Source: Malus domestica (Eukaryota; Streptophyta; Magnoliopsida; Rosales; Rosaceae). Taken from it: a DNA stretch of 64,000 nucleotides. The position numbers and the translations under genes were made by a program. Location: NCBI RefSeq assembly GCF_042453785.1, contig NC_091665.1:24147501-24211500 (forward strand). The letters run 5' to 3'. Under the pieces are notes generated by a model. That model saw only the letters and a program-made list of their open reading frames with translations. It was not told the DNA's origin and did no database searches. Positions 58,855 through 64,000 of the stretch are shown piece after piece (position 1 is the stretch's first letter; every line of letters begins with the position of its first letter).

Positions 58855-59600
58855 TTGTCTGCAGATATTATGAACTTAAAATTCATACTTCTGAACCCCA
58901 AGTTTCGGAAAAGTGCCATATGAACCTGAAGTTTCTTAATGCGCAACACTCATGTTGAGACCCGAAGTTCTCCATGCTTAAATCCGTTTAAACCAAACCA
59001 TGTCTTAGAACCTGAATGTTCTAAATTTGTTGTTTATGGAAATTTTATTTCCTAAAACACCAATCACATTCTTGTTTCCTCCATTCAGCGTATTGTCGAA
59101 CCGTAACAAGTTCGATTTCACTGATTTGGAAGTTTCGAATAGTAAACTACTTTATGTGGATACAAGACGTGAATAAGCATCCGCCATGATCCTTATTCGA
59201 AGAATTATGCCTGAAGCATATCCAATGGAAGTACCTCCCTGCTGAGGACTCCATGACTCTTCAAATCCGTTATGGACTGTTTCAAATCATGCAAAGATGA
59301 ATTTTTGCCTGAAGCAAAACATGATTGAAACTGTTACGTCCATGAATAGGTACAATTCTCGTAGTCCATTTGTGAGACTCATTTTGCTCCACCTAATACA
59401 TTTGGAAGAGCGAAATTTGACATGGACGGCCTATTGGCCGAACCCCATTGTTTTTTTTGGTTTATTTTGTGAATAATTTATTTTGTTCTCGGATTTAAGA
59501 TTAGTGTTTGGATGTCACCATTATTCTCGAATAAAAGAGTTAATTAACGAAGATTACCACATGTGACTACAATTAACTCATGCTTAGGTATGTTTTGTGG
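57400..59600 (+). other. Element C leader and decayed 5' region
   Basis: No usable frame. 57930-58620 is clearly richer in G and C than its surroundings and contains GGTTCTTCGAACCC and repeated CCCGTG..CCTGCAGC phrases. TA and TG dinucleotide runs lie at 58824-58856. From 58870 the motif CCTGAAGTTTC/TTCT recurs (also near 61240 and 61810), a family-specific repetitive vocabulary. Confidence 0.45.
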
Positions 59601-59639
59601 GGAAGTTAGCTGTCTGGTTCTATGCTAACTTCATACCTA

Positions 59640-62600
59640 ATCATCCCCCGACAACCTTTCAGGCTTATCCAACCTGATTGTGGGGCATGGCACTGCCCTA
59701 TATTGTCCAATGGTATTAACTTTACCATAAAGGGAAGCCTTATACTCACTTCGTTCCGGAAGAAAGCATTTTTGAGCTTTAAGGATATTCGAGAGTATTA
59801 TTACCATATTGAAACCAATGTAGAAAAATGGAGTAAAATTCCTTGGCATATTACCATTTTGCACTTCTTACGAATATAGTTAAATGCATATTCTAGAGAA
59901 GATGGAACGCTTAACGAATGGATTACATCCATTCAAGTCCACTATGTGGCCGGCCAGAAGCCCGCGATTCCTAAGGAATTTTCGCTATGGATGTACGTTT
60001 GGGATATCTAGGATGATTCGTGATGCGCCGTTTTGGGCATCCTTTTACCAGAAGTAAAGAAATCATACCTGGACATGTATTATACCTTAGCACCCTCCAT
60101 CTTTTTACAAAGGATTCAAATGGGACATTTGTGGATAGATTCAACCACCCTACAGACCATTTAAATATTCTATAGTATTGGTTGATGCTTCTACACGTTT
60201 GTCACACGTGTGGTTGTTGTCCACAAGTTGCATTCTCCACACTGGTAGCTCAGATTAACAAGCTCAGGGCTCACCATCCTGATTATCTGATCAAATTTAT
60301 TTGATTGGATAAGTTGGAGAATTTACATCGACATTTACATCGAACAATTTAAATCTCGATGGATATTGCATGTCGGTTGGGTTTTTTGAAAGTTGAACAT
60401 CCAGTCCCATGTTTATACCCAGAACGACCCAGCAGAAGTATTCATTAAACGCCTTCAAATGATTGCGTGGTCGACTGGTCATACGTACCACAGTTCCCGA
60501 CCTCTGCTTGGGGCCATGCAATATTGCAAGCAACCATGTTGGTCTGCCTGAGGCCCGTCACGACCCAACCTTATAAAGCGCGTGTCAATTGGTTACCAGA
60601 TACGAACCCGACATATCGCATCTGCGCGTCTTTGGTTGTGCGGTCTATGTGCCATTTTGCGCCGCCCTTACGTACACAAAAACAAAGGGGTCCTCAGGGA
60701 AGGATGGAAATCTATGTCGGTTATGATTCTCCTTTAATATTCGTTACTAAATAACCTTTGACAGGCGATCTCTTTACCGCTCGTTTTGCGGATTATCACT
60801 TTTATGAGACAGTCTTCCCGTCGTTAGGGGGAGATAAGAACGTCACCGTTCCTAAAGAACGACGCGAATTATCGTGGACGTCCCCACTATGTCTCATATC
60901 GATCCCAATCTAGATCGTTAGAGTTTAACCAGACACTTCCTCTGATCTAGTAAAAGTGACGAGATCACATATACCAGCTGCAAATGTGCCTGCAAAGATG
61001 TGTACCAAATGTACTTCGGACCTTTGTCCTGAAAGTAGGAAAGCCACAATTGTGGCCGACCCTCGTACATTGACGGCTAGCCAATCAATCTATCTTATGC
61101 CAGAAGCATGGTAGATCACTCGGTTCGAGGATTCACCTCCCCAAAAGAGGAGGAACGTGGCACGAATGAATCCGCCCCTCGATCGCTGTCTCAGACCTTT
61201 TCATCTCATGAGATTAAATCCGGATAACTCCCGAGACCTGAAGTTCTTGGTCCAGTATACTAGTTTGGATGAGATATGGAATTGGAATGAGATTATCATA
61301 AATGATGTTTCATTTATATGGTACCGACATAAATGAAAAGTGACGATAACGAATCGCGTTCCGTTGATTAATATCAACGTAGAACTGATTGGTCAACTAA
61401 AAGAATCAATCTATGACGAATGAGATGAATGAAATAGTGCAATATGACGCCTTGTGGCGCAAGGTTTCTCTCATACGCCATGTGATTGATCGCAGCATTA
61501 CAAACGTGGTTGTAGTATCTCTGGGATCGTGATATGAACCTACATGGAGTTTCCAAAGGACTTACATGTACTGATTCAAATAGTTCTAGACCACAAGAAC
61601 ATCCTCTTGATTCTCAAGCGGCCTTCACTTTACGGATGCAGAACTATCCGGGCAGATGTGGTATACCCGTCTAAGTGAATATTTGATCAGTTAGGGATAT
61701 ATGCCCCTGCGTGTATAAAATCCGAAATTGCTAAAGTTGAGAAAATTAACTCACATATCGGACTATAAGATGAACGATCTTGGGAGAACTTGACATTACC
61801 TCGACCTGAAGTTTCGAGCTAGTTTTGATAGTATTCTGGTTCACCACTCAAACTAGACCCAGAAGGTGTTACGTCTGAGTATATCCTGATCATCTGTATG
61901 CTAGATGCAAATGAGACCTTTACGGAGGGTATGGAGCATAAGGTTCCATATTGGAACGTGAGGCAGCCATATCTAAGTACCATTGGCGTTTGTTGTACTT
62001 AGCTCAAACGCACTAGATCAGACATCTTATGTGCTGATAATCTTTTGGCATAAAGCAGCACTGCGCCTAACACGCCACCACCAAATTTGGTGTTAAAGAC
62101 GTTTTTCTGTTACTACGGATTTGGGCTTATTCCCTATGCATCTCAGAATAGACCACACCCCCTTGATCTTCGGAATGATGCCTACCTTGTGGGATTCGCT
62201 GAATCAGACCATTTGTCTGACCGCACAAGGTACGTTCCCGCATGGTTATGTCTTTACCATTAAGGAACACCGCAATATCTTGGAGGTTAATTAGATAGAC
62301 CTTTTGTTGCGAAATCTTTTTGAATCGTTCCAAGACTCACTATGTCTCATCACGTGAGAGATATGGTCGAGAATTCTTGTTGAGCATATTCAAAAATCCT
62401 TGCGATTTTCATCCATTGTTGAGTCCCAACAACGATCCATGAATACAACGCTGTATGTATCGACCAGATCATGATACATCCAAAAAGTCAACACCAAGCA
62501 TATTGTATCTACATCAGCATGAGCATCAGAAGATTGAAGTCAAGCAGTCCAATCCCAGACAACCTTACCAACATCTACACAAAGTCACTACCAAAGTCTA

Positions 62601-62640
62601 CCTTCCAGAAGCTTGTCCAATGAATTGGTATGCGTAACTT
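59640..62640 (+). pseudogene. Broken copia gag-pol remnants of element C
   Basis: Copia-type pieces are visible in different frames. HLRVFGCAVYVPF (integrase C-terminal side) is at about 60620-60655, followed by GRMEIYVGYDSPL near 60705. ILVHHSN is near 61840 (end of the reverse transcriptase) and NIYTKSLPKSTFQKLV near 62570 (end of RNase H). Stops and frameshifts occur every few dozen codons, and the YVDD core region is missing. It cannot make its own proteins. Confidence 0.75.
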
Positions 62641-63092
62641 TCTCATTTGCAATGCTTGTAGTTTCATTTGGAAGTTTTGTCAAACTCAGGGGGAGTATCT
62701 AGAAGTATACTCACTTGATCTTAATGTACTCTTTTTCCCTACGATTAGGAGCATTTTTCCCACTGGGTTTTTGCTACCTAACTAGGTTTTAACGAGGCAC
62801 CCATCCTGGGCTGATCATACCCTTGTGAGCTCTTCTACTTGCGTCCAGAAGACGTATAGTTTTGACTTAATGCAACTTCTCACTTTTCTCCTTAGCCTAT
62901 GGGCTTTTCTCCCACCTTGGGTTTTGCCATAGTAAGGTTTTGTGAGTTTTACCACTCCTGCATTCTTCCGTCTTTTGAGACTCGCATTCGCTACTTGTGC
63001 CGACTAAACGAGACGATTTCATCCACTACTTCTACATTTGCCTGAAGATCTGATGCGCCATCTACTTGAGTATTTGCACACTCAAGGGGGAG

Positions 63093-63341
63093 TGTTGTGA
63101 CATATGTTCTTATCAATATGTGATTATGTAAATCCTAAGTAGAGATAAAATAGGAATCCTTTGGGATCTAGAAGATCTTTCCTAATATACTTTGTATTAC
63201 TTGGAGAGCAAGTTTCTCTCCTCCTAATTACTATAAATAAAGGCACAAGGACTGGGGAATTAACAAACAATTCCTCAAGTCTATTCTCCAATCTCTCTTA
63301 TTCTCTTTGCTGCACATCTCTGTAAAATATAGGCCACAACA
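63093..63341 (+). repeat. Element C 3' LTR
   Basis: 249 bp, preceded by the polypurine tract ending at 63092 and followed by TTAAC. Confidence 0.92.
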
Positions 63342-63346
63342 TTAAC

Positions 63347-64000
63347 TACTTTTTAATAGTGTTTCAAAAATTAAAAAATGTCTTGAATTCGAATGTCTGT
63401 TGAATATAAAACTTCAAAGAAACATAATTGAAGAGTGTGGATGTAAATTTCTCCATTCTTGTTCTTGGACAAAATTGCACCTACAAAATAAATAACACCT
63501 TAGGTCAAGGTCAAAAGCCTCGTCCATGATGAATTGGGAGGGCTTTGACTGAAGAACCTCCGATGCCAAAGTTAGAATTTTGAGGGAATATTGTTTGAAG
63601 AATTTAGAGAATTTAGCAAGAAGATTTAACTTGGGTTTTTGGAGAAAATAGAGTGATATTTATAGGGGTGTGGCCGGCCACTTGGGTGGTTTTTTGAGTG
63701 TGATTCACAATTTATTAGCTAATTAATATAATCTGAAATTAATGATTTGGGGGTTACCTTGTGGAGAAGATTTGATGAGGATAGATGAAATAGGTTTTGA
63801 ATAATTACCTATTTTAAGCACTTTTGACCTTGATTGAATCATGATTGTCCACTGCTCGTGTGTAGGAGTTTCGGTATGTACTTGAGAATAATTTTGTCAT
63901 TTTTATCCTGCAATCCACGTGTCGTCTTCATATTTTTCTCGGTTAATTTTTGCTCTACAAACAGCATCAAAACCAACAAATTAAACGTTGTCTGGATGCC
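63347..64000. other. Right edge, possible LTR fragment
   Basis: No gene. The stretch at about 63500-63690 has GATATTTATAGGGGTGTGG, a TATA-like motif with short-leader context as in plant LTRs, but no boundary or partner repeat lies in the window. Confidence 0.3.

Larger units (their letters stand above)
57108..63341 (+). mobile_element. Ty1/copia retrotransposon C, young LTRs and dead interior
   Basis: A 6,234-bp insertion with 249-bp LTRs (57108-57356 and 63093-63341), TG..CA ends and TTAAC on both sides (57103-57107 and 63342-63346). CGTTATCAGCACGC follows the left LTR (priming region) and CTCAAGGGGGAG precedes the right LTR (polypurine tract). The LTRs differ at only three positions by eye. 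The interior has copia-type coding remnants in scattered frames with many stops and deletions. A GC-richer leader at about 57930-58620 precedes them. Confidence 0.9.

Overview
This is eukaryotic plant nuclear DNA. It is AT-rich, with intron-containing genes (GT..AG introns), plant-specific gene families, organelle-derived fragments and a heavy load of LTR retrotransposons and MITEs. The gene set is that of a dicot. The repeat families look like those of woody Rosaceae (apple/pear type), but that assignment is inference from memory and was not tested.

Genes: six host genes could be assembled exon by exon, each with a consistent reading frame. They are a ROP/RAC small GTPase (4611-7308, +), a ubiquitin-conjugating E2 of the UBC8/9/10/28 group (8442-9628, +), a receptor-like cytoplasmic kinase with an N-terminal USP-type domain related to STUNTED (21989-24949, +), a group F bZIP zinc-deficiency regulator of the bZIP19/23 type (28402-29175, +), an MSI2/MSI3-type WD40 histone chaperone (32225-34705, -) and a HIPP26/27-like isoprenylated metallochaperone (35935-36838, -). 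A doubtful small gene lies at 25992-26189 (-).

Organellar DNA: 10.28-11.41 kb is a chimera of plastid atpI, mitochondrial atp6, plastid ycf3 and plastid rpoC2 fragments in mixed orientation.

Mobile DNA: three LTR elements have exact 5-bp target-site duplications. Element A (11716-17127, +) is a gag-only, non-autonomous member of the same family as element B, with clearly diverged LTRs. Element B (42327-55190, -) is a 12.9-kb Ty3 element of Tat type. Its two 513-bp LTRs are identical by eye and its gag-pol is long, interrupted by two in-frame stops between the RNase H and the second RNase H/integrase part. A very long 3' internal region carries several tandem-repeat arrays and an ORF on the opposite strand (45017-45691, +). 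Element C (57108-63341, +) is a Ty1/copia element with LTRs differing at only 3 of 249 positions but a thoroughly broken interior. Gene-free stretches hold small inverted-repeat elements: Mutator-like MITEs with 9-bp duplications, Harbinger-like MITEs with TTA/TAA duplications, hAT-like remnants, a short repeat in three copies, SINEs and local tandem duplications.

The host genes are unrelated neighbours, not an operon. The most unusual content is the A/B retroelement pair: a fresh full-length element with an antisense accessory ORF and satellite-like arrays, and an older internally deleted relative that keeps the LTRs, primer-binding region, gag and 3' region it would need to be mobilised in trans.
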